Origin: Aurantiochytrium sp. KH105
Lineage: Eukaryota; Sar; Bigyra; Thraustochytrida; Thraustochytriidae
NCBI GenBank assembly: GCA_003116975.1
Contig: BGKB01000219.1
Location: forward strand, 24,225-88,224
DNA: 64,000 nt
Direction of reading: 5' to 3'
This document shows, one piece after another, positions 32,470 to 41,735 of the stretch (positions are counted from its first letter, which is position 1; each line of letters starts with the position of its first letter). The notes below the pieces were generated by a model. It did no database searches and was not told the DNA's origin. It saw nothing but the letters and a program-made list of their open reading frames with translations. Position numbers and translations under genes: made by a program.

Positions 32470-33588
32470 TTAGTGCTTGCTCTGGAAGGTGGTGGTGGGC
32501 AGATCGCGCTGGATGACCTCGACCCAGTACCCGGTGGGATCCTTGACAAAGGCAATATTGCGCATGGAGCCATCTTGGGGCTTCTTTTTGAACTCGCATC
32601 CGGCTTTTTCGAGCTCTTGGCAGAACGTCTCGAGGTTGTCAACGAGGAAGCCAACGTGGCCAAAGCCCTGGGGCACAGTCTTGCCCTTGTACTCGGTGTC
32701 ATTGCCATTGTGGTACGAGGGACCTTCCTCGTCCTCGGTGCCGTGGTTCCAGGTGAGCTCGAGGCAGGGGTCCCAGAGCTCCTTGGTGATGGCCTCAACC
32801 TTTTGGTCCTTGAGGTCCTGGAGCGCCTTTGTAGGCGTGGCGAGGAAAAAGAGGGAAAAGTCGCCCTTTTCCTTGGGGTAGTGGCTCTCGCGGACGACCT
32901 CCATGCCAAAGAGGTCACGGTAGAAGGCAATGGACTTGACGGGGTCCTTGATACGCATCATGGTCTGGCTAAAGTTATGGCGGTCGGCCTCGGGGCCCTT
33001 GCGGTTGCTGGGCACGAGCTCGATCCAGTAGCCGTCCGGATCAAGGGCAAAGGCGATGCCCTTCATGCGTCCCTCGTCGGGGCGCTTCTTGAAGGGCACG
33101 CCGTTCTTTTCGAGTTCCTCGGAGGTGGCGTAAACGTCCTTGACGTTGAAGGCAATGTGTCCGAAGCCCACGGGGTCGGTGTTGCCATTGTGGTAGAGCT
33201 GGGGGCGATCGGCGTGGTCGCGCTGCTCGAGCTCACTCTCGGGCTTGTCCTCAGTGCCGTGGTTGTGCGTGAGCTCGATAAAGGCGAGTCCCTTGCAGGA
33301 ATCCCAGAGAAACTTGTGTGCTTCTGGGGTTCCGGGCGTGGGCGCCTTGTCCTGGAGGTCCTTGGGCAGGGTGGCCAGAAAATAAAGGGAGAACTTGGCC
33401 TCTTCAAAGTGCATCTCGTTGACGAGGGTGCATCCAAAGTGCTCCTTGTAGAACGCGACGGAGGCCTTGGGGTCGCGCACGCGGAGCATCGAGTGCTGCC
33501 ATCCCGGGTTGAGACCCTGGAGCGTCTTGACGCTCTCTGCGTCAAAGGGGCTCGGCGTCTCGCGCAGGTTGTCTGCTTCGATGGGCAT
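32470..33588 (-). CDS. GLO1: Lactoylglutathione lyase (glyoxalase I), two-domain, cytosolic
   Basis: 372 residues, beginning MPIEADN with no presequence. It is very similar to the neighbouring mitochondrial copy over both domains, and all eight metal-ligand positions are kept (two each of Gln, Glu, His, Glu). The pair therefore arose by tandem duplication, with gain or loss of a targeting sequence. It faces away from triosephosphate isomerase, with starts 1.2 kb apart. Long antisense frames over both glyoxalase genes are codon-bias shadows. No intron. Confidence 0.95.
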   Translation of the reverse strand: MPIEADNLRETPSPFDAESVKTLQGLNPGWQHSMLRVRDPKASVAFYKEHFGCTLVNEMHFEEAKFSLYFLATLPKDLQDKAPTPGTPEAHKFLWDSCKGLAFIELTHNHGTEDKPESELEQRDHADRPQLYHNGNTDPVGFGHIAFNVKDVYATSEELEKNGVPFKKRPDEGRMKGIAFALDPDGYWIELVPSNRKGPEADRHNFSQTMMRIKDPVKSIAFYRDLFGMEVVRESHYPKEKGDFSLFFLATPTKALQDLKDQKVEAITKELWDPCLELTWNHGTEDEEGPSYHNGNDTEYKGKTVPQGFGHVGFLVDNLETFCQELEKAGCEFKKKPQDGSMRNIAFVKDPTGYWVEVIQRDLPTTTFQSKH

Positions 33589-34705
33589 GGTGGCTGCTGC
33601 TCGTGTCTTGCTCTCTCGTGCGACTGGCGCCTGCTGGCTGTCTTGCTCGCTCGGCTGTCTTGCTCGCTCGGCTGCTTGCTTGCTCGCTTGCTTGATGACT
33701 TGCTTTGCTCTTGGTTTGCTTCCCTCGGTGCGTTTGAGGTTTGCTGAAGCGAGGCGAGGATATGGACGCGCTCCGCCTCAGGTCGCCTGGGATCGATCCA
33801 ATGCCTTCTGGCCTCGCTCGACCCGAGCTTCGAACCGGGCGGCCGCGGCGGGCGGAAGCGCGGACCTCCGTCTCGCTCTCGACGGCGAGCTCGGGCCCAG
33901 TCGCGAGCAAGGCCGAGAGAGAGAGGGCGACAGAGAGCGAGACAGAGGGCCGGCACCTGCACCGCAGGGTTTCCCGAGCAGGCCAAAGGAGGCAGGCTCA
34001 GCCAGTGCAGCTGAGACGACGCGCTCCGTCCGCCGCATTCCCTCCCTCGGCGCGAACCCGGCCACGGCGCGCGAGCTGGGCGCGCTGGGCGTCCCCGAGA
34101 ACGCGCACACCGCCGCGGCGTACGCGGCGCGCCTCTGCCGCCCTCCTCCCCCCCCGCGCTGCTTCCTCCTTTTCCCCGCTCCCTCCCTCTCTGCTCGACG
34201 CACTGTGTGAGACTGACGCGCCGGGCGCCGTTATCACAAATCGGGCGCCGCGGCACAAGAGCGCGGCCCTCCCCTCCTCTCTCTCCCTCGCTCCCTCTCT
34301 ATCTCGCGCCTCGCCTCGCCTAGCTTCTCGCTTCGCCTCGCCTCGCCTCGCCTCGCCTCGCTTCTCCGCGCCTCGCCTCGCCTCGCCTCGCCTCGCCTCG
34401 CGCGGGCGGGGCGGGGAGGAGGCGGAGGCGGAGGCGGAGGCGGCCGCGGTGGGCGAGCGGCGCCAGCGGGCTGCGCTGGCTGGCTGGCTGGCGCGGCGGC
34501 GCGGCGGGCGCGCGGGCCCGAGGCGAGGGCGGCGCGAGAAAGATCCGAGGGGCCCGAGAGAGAGGCGAGGATTTGTCGAGGTCCGGGCTGGCGGGGATGA
34601 TGAGTGAGTGAGTGAGTGGGACCAGGATTGGGCGATCGGAGGATAGGATGTGAGCGACAGCGAGCGGCAAACCGAGATCACCGCGAAGGAGAGACAAGGC
34701 AAGGG

Positions 34706-34756
<51 letters not shown>

Positions 34757-34776
34757 GAGACGCAAGGCAAGGCAAG
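33589..34776. promoter_or_regulatory. Shared divergent region of GLO1 and TPI
   Basis: 1.19 kb between two divergent ATGs. It contains GCTT/GCTTGCTC repeats near 33660-33710, a CGCCT pentamer tract (about 34311-34403), a GCGG/GGAGGC-rich block, and a CAG tract (34706-34752) ending 24 nt before the TPI ATG. GC-rich with no clear TATA. Many Arg/Ser frames here are not genes. Confidence 0.55.
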
Positions 34777-35535
34777 ATGGCGGCACGTCGGATTCCGCTC
34801 GTGTGCGGCAACTTCAAGTTGAACGGGTCCCGCTCCATGCTCGAGGGCATCGCCAAGACCCTGAACGGCGCGTCCCTGAGCAGCAACGTGCAGGTGGGCG
34901 TGGCGCCGTCGGCGGTGCACCTGGACCTGATGCGGCAAAAGCTGCGCTCCGAGGTCATGGTGGGCGCGCAGGACTGCTGGACCAAGGGCTCGGGCGCCTT
35001 TACCGGCGAGACCAGCGCCGACATGCTCGTGGACCTGGGCCTCGAGTTCTCCATTGTGGGCCATTCCGAGCGCCGCGAAAAGGGCGAGACCAGCGCCGAG
35101 ATCGGCGAGAAGGCCGCGTACGCCACGTCCAAGGGCCTCATGGTCATTGGCTGCATCGGTGAGAAGCTCGAGCACCGCGAGAGCGGCAAGACCATGTCGG
35201 TCATCACGGAGCAGATGCAGGGCTACCTGGCCGCGCTCAAGGAGGAGGAGATGTGGAGCGACATGGTTCTCGCCTACGAGCCCGTGTGGGCCATCGGTAC
35301 CGGCAAGACCGCCTCGCCCGAGCAGGCTCAGGAGGTCCACGGCGAACTGCGCGATTGGCTCAAGACCAACATTTCCGAAAAGGTCGCGGCCGAGACGCGC
35401 ATCCTCTACGGTGGCTCCGTCACGGAGAAGAACTGCGACGAGCTCATCAAGAAGGAGGACATTGACGGCTTTCTCGTGGGCGGCGCCTCGCTCAAGCCCG
35501 AGTTCGTCCAGATCTGCCAGGCTCCGGGCAACTAA
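34777..35535 (+). CDS. TPI1: Triosephosphate isomerase
   Basis: 252 residues of standard (beta-alpha)8-barrel length, no presequence, hence cytosolic. It interconverts dihydroxyacetone phosphate and glyceraldehyde 3-phosphate in glycolysis and gluconeogenesis. Seen: N12 and K14 in CGNFKLNG (family usually NWKMNG; here Phe and Leu replace Trp and Met), electrophile H96 in VGHSERR, catalytic E168 in AYEPVWAIGTG, then loop 6, YGGSV and the phosphate-binding GGASL. Complete, no intron. Its leak product methylglyoxal is the substrate of the divergent neighbour glyoxalase I. The ATG has a purine-rich context (CAAG ATG G). Confidence 0.98.
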   Translation: MAARRIPLVCGNFKLNGSRSMLEGIAKTLNGASLSSNVQVGVAPSAVHLDLMRQKLRSEVMVGAQDCWTKGSGAFTGETSADMLVDLGLEFSIVGHSERREKGETSAEIGEKAAYATSKGLMVIGCIGEKLEHRESGKTMSVITEQMQGYLAALKEEEMWSDMVLAYEPVWAIGTGKTASPEQAQEVHGELRDWLKTNISEKVAAETRILYGGSVTEKNCDELIKKEDIDGFLVGGASLKPEFVQICQAPGN

Positions 35536-36161
35536 GCTTCAAGAAAGAAAGGGAACATGAGTGAACAATTGTTGTGTGAGATGTGCGTGGAAGTAAACCC
35601 GCAAATCGTGCGCGAACCACCCACGGACATCTCCACAACGTCAACTACACTACGGCGACTTTCTCCTTTTCTTCTTCTTCAAATTTTCCTCTTTTTTGGG
35701 GTGGGGGGGAGAAAGACTTTGCTGCGATGTATCGCGATGCGATGGGCAGTAGGTTGGGGAGCAGGTTCTTAATTTTGCTAAGTAGTACTTTTTATTGTTT
35801 ATGTAACAATGCGGATTCGTTGGCAGAAAAAGAAAAGGAGCCAGGGGAAGGGTAGCGTTGCGTTTACGAAGAGGGATCCGCAATGAGCTTCTTCTTCTTC
35901 CCTGCTGGTAAGATGAATGATTGTCTGGCTGGCTTGCTGTCTGGCTGGCTGGTCGCACTTACACCAAAACTAGAAAAAAAGGAGACAAAGAAGCAAGCAG
36001 TAAAAATTCTTCCAATACTTATTTGAATCGTTAAATAAAAGTGCTCGAGTTCCCGCGGCGCGTGCTCCCATGCATGCGTACGTGCGTCGTCGACCCGAAA
36101 ACGTCGAAAAAATGTTGATGATGTCCATCCACACCAAGGCGCAAAAAAAAGATCCCATGGT
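35536..36161. other. Convergent 3' region of TPI and the BTB-WD40 gene
   Basis: 626 bases with T-rich tracts and a G run near 35700. No gene seen. The AATAAA-like ATAAAA on the minus strand near 36035 could be polyadenylation context. Confidence 0.4.
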
Positions 36162-38945
36162 CTACTCGCCGAGGTCCCAGACGCGAACGGTCTTGTCAGC
36201 CGAAGCGGAAGCGAGCTTGCCCGAGGTAAGAACATGCAGCGACTTGACCCAGCTACGGTGGCCAACAAGCGTCTTGACGCAGAGTTTAGTGGAGGTGTCC
36301 CAGATCTTGATGCAGTTGTCACGCGAGGCCGAGGCCAAGAGTGGGCGCGCCGATGGCCCCAGTCCCGGCAGACTCACCAAAGACTCTACAACGTCTGAAT
36401 GCCCAATAAGTTTGCCGGCAGGCTTGCCAAAGACTTGCTCGCGCAAATGCCAGAGGCGAATCGTGCGGTCGGCCGAGGCGGTGGCCAAATACTTGCCAAT
36501 TTGCTTGATGGAGCGGATCGAGCTGCGATGGCCGTGCAGCGTTTTCACAAGCTTCCAGTCACGTCGCGGGTTCCAAATTTTGACAGTAGCATCTTGCGAC
36601 CCAGTCGCCAAGAGATCGTGCGTGCGATTGCCGCGTGAGACGGTGACGCGGCAGACGCCATAGACATGGTCTGTGTGGCCCGTGAGGGTGCGCTCGCACG
36701 CATACGTGTCCAAGTTCCAAACCTTGATGGTGTTGTCTGCAGATCCGGAAACAAGACGGCCGGCCACCTCGGCGATGGCCACGACCCAGCCAGTATGTCC
36801 CTCGATGACCTTTACACAAGTCCATGTTTCTGGGTCCCAGATGCGAATCGTTTGGTCGAACGAACACGAAGCCACCTTGCCGTTGCTGAGAGAGAGGAGA
36901 CCAAAGACACGTTCCTGATGTCCTTCCAGGACACGCTCCGAGCCAATCTTGTGCTCGGCCGCGGGCTGTGGCCAAACGCGGATGGTGTGGTCGCGTGAGC
37001 CTGATACGAGGTCACCGGCGGGTGACTCTGTCACCGCATACACGTAGCCACCATGGCCCTCGAGCATGAAATCGCACTTGTCGTCCTTGACTTGGCTTCC
37101 GCGCGCCATCGCGTAGCGTCGCAGTTTGGGGATCGAGTGGTCGTCGTCGTCGTCATCATCGTCGTCGCGTTCCTCACCTGCCGTGTCGCCGTCATCGTCG
37201 TCATCGTCATCGTCATTGGCCGCGGACGTGGTGTTGTTCTCCTTGCCTTGATCTTTTTGTTCACCCGACGAATCCGTTCGATTGGTCGCGTCATCGTTGC
37301 CGTTGTTCGTGGTGTTGTCATCGTCATCATCGTCGGCGACCTGAACGCGTTTGATACGTTCAGCGCGACGCTCACGCTTGACCTTTTCCCAGCCAATGGT
37401 TCGCTCCCAGACCTCGAGAAGGTCCGGGGTGTCCTGAAGCTCTTGAAAGAGCATTTCGATTTCCTCGTCGCTGAGGTGTGCGAAGCGAATGGTTCCGTTC
37501 TCCAGAATCTTGGCAAAGGCTTTGCAGCGGTCTTCGTCCTCTTCCTCCTCATCGTCATCGTCGTCATCATCATCGTCGTCCTCCTCTTCTTCGTTCTCGT
37601 CTTTGATACGGTCGGTGTCCTCCATGTCTGGGTCGTCGTCCTTTTGTGCGTTTTCGGTTTCGTTGTCGGCGTCGTCGCCGTCCTTTTCATCGTGGTGAGC
37701 CTTTGCGCGTTTGGCGGGGTGGTCGGCGTTTTGCGCGCCGCGCTTGCGCGACTTGGCCGCGGCTGTTGACGCTGAAGAGGATACGGAAAGGTCGTCGGGC
37801 TTGCCTTCGTCCGCAGATACGGGCCTTACGGTCTCGACGGGCTTGTGCGATGCCCAGCGCACGAGTGCCCGAACGACGGAAGCCTCGCTGTTGCACTTGA
37901 GGTTGTCGCGGCGCAAAAGGCGTTCAACGGCATCCGAGGCAAGTTCGACCCATTCGGACTGCTTGGTAACCTCCATGAAGTGATCACTCAAGTAGTCGTC
38001 GGCGAGCTCCTCGAGACGACCGCAGTCAAAGAGATTACCAAGCGCGCAGATGCGCAGGGCGTTGCTGGGCTGAAGCTTTTGTAAAAGGTACTCGACGCAG
38101 AGATCGACGCCGCCCTGAAGGCCGAGAAAGTGACAGGCCCGCAAGGTTTCCGAGACGGTCGAGTCCGAGAGCGAGAGGGAACCAGTGTAGATGAAGGCGA
38201 TGGCGCGGAAAAAGGCAGCGCCCTCGACGTGTGCGCTGTCGAGAGAAAAGCAAGAGACGCCTTCAAAGGCGCGCGAGAGCCCGGACTGCTGCATGACCGA
38301 GGCCTTTACGACGGCGGCGCCGTCGGGAAAGGCGGATGATGCAGCGGCGGCGGCGGCAGCAGAGGAGGAGGAGGAACTTGCGCTCGCCGAGCTAGCGGCG
38401 ACGCGTTTAATGCTGCGCAGACCGCGCAGAGCGTGGCGCAAGAGCGGCGATACAGCCGTGACAATGAGACTGTGCATGCGCATATTTGCGAGTCCATCCG
38501 CAAAGCAGGCGATGGGCTTGCCCTTGAACTCGCGCATGATTTCATCGCGATTCGCGAGACATTTAACAAAGACGACGAGATCGAGGCCCTGTTTTTGCGT
38601 CCACGCGGCGGCGAGCTTGTTGCGGAGGTCGGCGTCATGCTGGTTGCTGCGGTAGGCGACCTTGGCGTTGTCGCTGGTGCTGGAGCTGTCCCCTGCGTGA
38701 TGTGCGGCTCGGCCGCTATGGGAGCTGCAGCTGCTGGTGCTGCGCACGGGGTACGAGTTTCCTGTGCTGCTGGCGTCGTCCTCGTCGTCGCCTTCGCCGC
38801 TACGCGTGCTGCGTGCGCTGCGGCTCCTGGACAGGAGCGTAGGCGTACTGGGCGCGGCGGGCGGCGTGCTGTTGTTAAAGGGCTGCTCTAGCGCATACGA
38901 GTCGAAGCGCTGGCGCTTGGCCTCGGGGATCCCGTCGAAGAGCAT
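36162..38945 (-). CDS. BTB-BACK-WD40 fusion protein
   Basis: 927 residues. Seen, in order: a disordered Ser-rich N-terminus; a BTB-like fold (roughly 140-290, broken by an Ala/Ser insert) with FIYTGSLSLSDSTV; a BACK-like helical region (about 290-390, LRICALGNLFDCGRLEELADDYL); a long acidic Asp/Glu spacer (about 430-640); then seven WD40 repeats (about 655-927) with GH...SGSADNTIKVW signatures. Known: BTB-BACK proteins usually end in Kelch repeats and recruit substrates to Cullin-3 ligases. Here a WD40 propeller occupies the Kelch position. By inference it is a Cul3 substrate adaptor in the nucleus or cytoplasm. TAG stop, no intron. Confidence 0.82.
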   Translation of the reverse strand: MLFDGIPEAKRQRFDSYALEQPFNNSTPPAAPSTPTLLSRSRSARSTRSGEGDDEDDASSTGNSYPVRSTSSCSSHSGRAAHHAGDSSSTSDNAKVAYRSNQHDADLRNKLAAAWTQKQGLDLVVFVKCLANRDEIMREFKGKPIACFADGLANMRMHSLIVTAVSPLLRHALRGLRSIKRVAASSASASSSSSSAAAAAAASSAFPDGAAVVKASVMQQSGLSRAFEGVSCFSLDSAHVEGAAFFRAIAFIYTGSLSLSDSTVSETLRACHFLGLQGGVDLCVEYLLQKLQPSNALRICALGNLFDCGRLEELADDYLSDHFMEVTKQSEWVELASDAVERLLRRDNLKCNSEASVVRALVRWASHKPVETVRPVSADEGKPDDLSVSSSASTAAAKSRKRGAQNADHPAKRAKAHHDEKDGDDADNETENAQKDDDPDMEDTDRIKDENEEEEDDDDDDDDDDEEEEDEDRCKAFAKILENGTIRFAHLSDEEIEMLFQELQDTPDLLEVWERTIGWEKVKRERRAERIKRVQVADDDDDDNTTNNGNDDATNRTDSSGEQKDQGKENNTTSAANDDDDDDDDGDTAGEERDDDDDDDDDHSIPKLRRYAMARGSQVKDDKCDFMLEGHGGYVYAVTESPAGDLVSGSRDHTIRVWPQPAAEHKIGSERVLEGHQERVFGLLSLSNGKVASCSFDQTIRIWDPETWTCVKVIEGHTGWVVAIAEVAGRLVSGSADNTIKVWNLDTYACERTLTGHTDHVYGVCRVTVSRGNRTHDLLATGSQDATVKIWNPRRDWKLVKTLHGHRSSIRSIKQIGKYLATASADRTIRLWHLREQVFGKPAGKLIGHSDVVESLVSLPGLGPSARPLLASASRDNCIKIWDTSTKLCVKTLVGHRSWVKSLHVLTSGKLASASADKTVRVWDLGE

Positions 38946-40754
38946 GGCGTCCCGGCCGCCGACGTTGCGAGTCTGCTCTCCGTCCAGGACGGGTCTGCGA
39001 GCCTGCGCGCGCGCGAGCGACCGAGCGCGAGCGGCCTCGCTGCACCCGGCGCGCTAGCGCGAGCGAGCCCGCGCTGCCTGTCTGCCTGTCTGCCTACCTC
39101 CCTGGCTCCCGGCCGCGGCTCGCCCGCTGCTCGTCTTGCGCGTCTGCTGTGCGCGCGCCCTGGCCTGGCCTGGCCTGGCCTGGCCTAGCCTGCCGCTGCT
39201 CGCGCTGGCGCCGTGCGGGCGCGCGCCTTCTGCCTCTGCCGGCCTCCGCCTGCGCCCGCCCGCTGGCCGCCCGCCGGAGCCTGTCTCTGCCTCTGTCTGT
39301 CTCTGTCTCTTGTCTGCCTTTGTTTGCCTGCGTCTGTCTCTGTCTGGCTGTCTGTTGTCTCTTGTGTGTGTGGCTCTGGCTGGTCTGGTTAGGCCTGCTT
39401 TCTTTGCTTTCTTTCTTCCTTTCTTTCCTTCCTTTCTTTCCTGCCGCCTCGACGCGACGCGACCTCCTCCCGCGCCGCTCGCCGTCGCTCGCTCCCGCCG
39501 CCTCACAGTGGAGTGTCCTGCCGCTGCGGTGCGCGCCCCTTCTCGCCTGCTTGCGTGCCTGCGCTCTCTAGGTCGGCTGCGGGGAAGGGGGGGGGGGGGC
39601 GGAGCTCGAGTGGTTTGGTTGGTGGATTGACTGTCTGTGAGTGCTCGCTTGCTCGATTGATTGATTGATTGATTGATTGATTGGCTGATTGATTGGCCGT
39701 GGCTGCTGCTTGTGTTCCTTCCACCAGCCAGCAGCAGCGGTGGTTGATTGAAGGGCAGGGAGATTCGGGAGGAGCCTCGGTCGATTCGATGATTGACAGT
39801 CGCAGGAATGGGGACCGAGGGTCGAGTTGGAGACCGGCGGCGCAGCAGAGCAGCAGCAGAGCAGCCGCCTGGCCGTGGCAGAAGGGCAGCGCGATCGACC
39901 CAAGGCAAGAGAGGGCGGGGGACGCGGCAGCAGCACGGCGCCCGCCGCTCAGTGCTCTGTAGTCGTCAGCAGCTGGCAGGAGAATCTAAGGAAAAGGGAA
40001 GGAAGCAGGGAAGGACGCAGGCAGGAAGGAAGGACGCAGGAAGAGGACGCAGGAAGGAAGGCGGCCGTGCGTGCGTGCGTGCGTGCGGAGGGAAGTCTTG
40101 GAGAGCCAACCACCGCGGGCCAGAGGCCGCCGATGGCGCATGCTGCGCTGCACTGCGCTGCAGCGAGGCCCACGTGCAGGGGCAGGGCGGTGAACTGAAC
40201 TGGCGTGGATGCCTGCCTGCCCGCCTGCCTGCCTGGCCCGAGATCTGGCTGGCTGTGGCTGCAGCTGGCTGTGGCTGTGGCGGGCTGGTTCGTGGGTGAG
40301 AGCCTTCTTTCCCGTCACGGTCTCATGCATGCATGCATGCATGCATGCACGCTGGCGATGGCGGTCAATGTGGAGGCACGGCCGTCTCTCTCGCTCTCCC
40401 TCGCACTGCAGCAGCACAACCAGGGTGGACGCGAACGGGGAAGGGGCGGCGAGAATGGTGGGGGCCGTGGGCGGTCGCAGTGCAGCTCGCCGTTGCATCG
40501 TTGCTTTCCTGTCTGCTCTTGTGCTCTTCTGCGTGCGTGCATTGGAAGAGGTCCGGAGTTGGAGGCTGTGAGCGGCAGGAGAGCGAATCTAATCTCGGCG
40601 CGGCCGAAAAAGCCCTGACAGAGAACGGCAGTCTGTCACAAGACCCCGCCCGCCGCACGCGCGTTGAGCAACTTGAAGATCATGAGCCACCTCGCAGCAG
40701 CAGCAGCCGCCATAGCTCGCATCGCACGCACAAGTTCAAGCTCGGGGCGAATTT

Positions 40755-40786
<32 letters not shown>

Positions 40787-41735
40787 GGTCTGTGCTGGAA
40801 ATGAGCACGCCTGCTGGCCGTGGCGCGGCAGCCAGCCAAGCAACCAAGCCACCAAGCCAGCGACCAACCAGCGCGAGGCATAGATAAAATGGCGGTAGTA
40901 GCTTGACTCGAAGATGCAGGGCGGGCGATCGATTTCAAATTCGAAGAACAAGTGCCAACCAACTGCGGCGGAAGGAATGGGATGGGAACTTGCCGCCTTG
41001 GGGTCGAATCAGCCGCCGCCAGTCGTGGCCGAGATAGATGTGCGCGGCGGCGGCACGAACTCCGCAGACCGCTGCGCTGCTGCCACAGCGAGGTGTCTGC
41101 TGCCAGCCATAGTTGACAGTGCGTCTTGCGAGCGAGGGCCGTCAACGGTGATGACTCTGTCTGCACTGGCGTGGTCGATCGACGGTCAGGCGCAGACAGT
41201 CAGTCCACAGTATGAAATGTGACTGACATGCGCGGGCTCGACTCGGACCACCAACACGACCGGCCGGCGGCCCTGGCTGGCCGTGTCCGCCCCGGCATGT
41301 CATCGCAATCGAAACGACCAAATCTTGAAAAGTCGTCGCCAGCAAGGGTCCGCCGGCGCAAAGAGGGTAAGTACTACAGCTGCACGCGAACGGAACAAAT
41401 TCCTAAGATAGGAACAGAAAGAACAGTGGTGGTATCGTATCGTGCACGATGCTGTCGCTGCGCGGCGATGCGATGCGAAGTGAAGTGACCAAAAGATCCA
41501 GCCGTCCTAGATAGAGTAACCGGCCGCGCCGCTGCCGGCCGGCCGGCCGAACGAAACCTCATCCTCCTTCTGGCCGACTGACGGTCTGCTTTCGGCGAGG
41601 CGGCGAGACGGCGACGGTGAAGCGGAGCGGCACAGGGAAGTGGGGAGCCCGCCGCAAAGACCGCGACCGCGGCCGAGAGCGAGCAGCAGCAGCAACAACA
41701 GCAGCAGCAGCTTGCGAGCCAAAGGGCAAAGGAAG
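38946..41735. other. 2.8-kb divergent intergenic region
   Basis: Between the BTB-WD40 and SYLF genes. It holds simple repeats: a GATT run (39655-39696), a TGCA run (about 40322-40350), a CAG tract (about 40755-40787), CTGTCT-rich sequence (39280-39360) and GCCTGGCCTGG units (39160-39190). Open frames on both strands are Arg/Ala/Ser-rich without a family. It could hide a non-coding RNA, but I see no evidence. Confidence 0.5.

Noticed and set aside
31193-33747. Long plus-strand frames (300 and 451 codons) opposite both glyoxalase genes
   Set aside because: They are exact antisense mirrors of conserved coding sequence. Strong G/C-ending codon use removes stops on the other strand. No family match.
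37053-37769. Val/Ile-rich plus-strand frame that looks like a membrane protein
   Set aside because: It is the antisense of Asp/Glu repeats (GAC/GAT read backwards gives Val/Ile) in the BTB-WD40 linker.
39054-39908. 284-codon Arg/Gln-rich minus-strand frame
   Set aside because: Composed of simple repeats (GATT, CTGT, CCTGG units); composition artefact.
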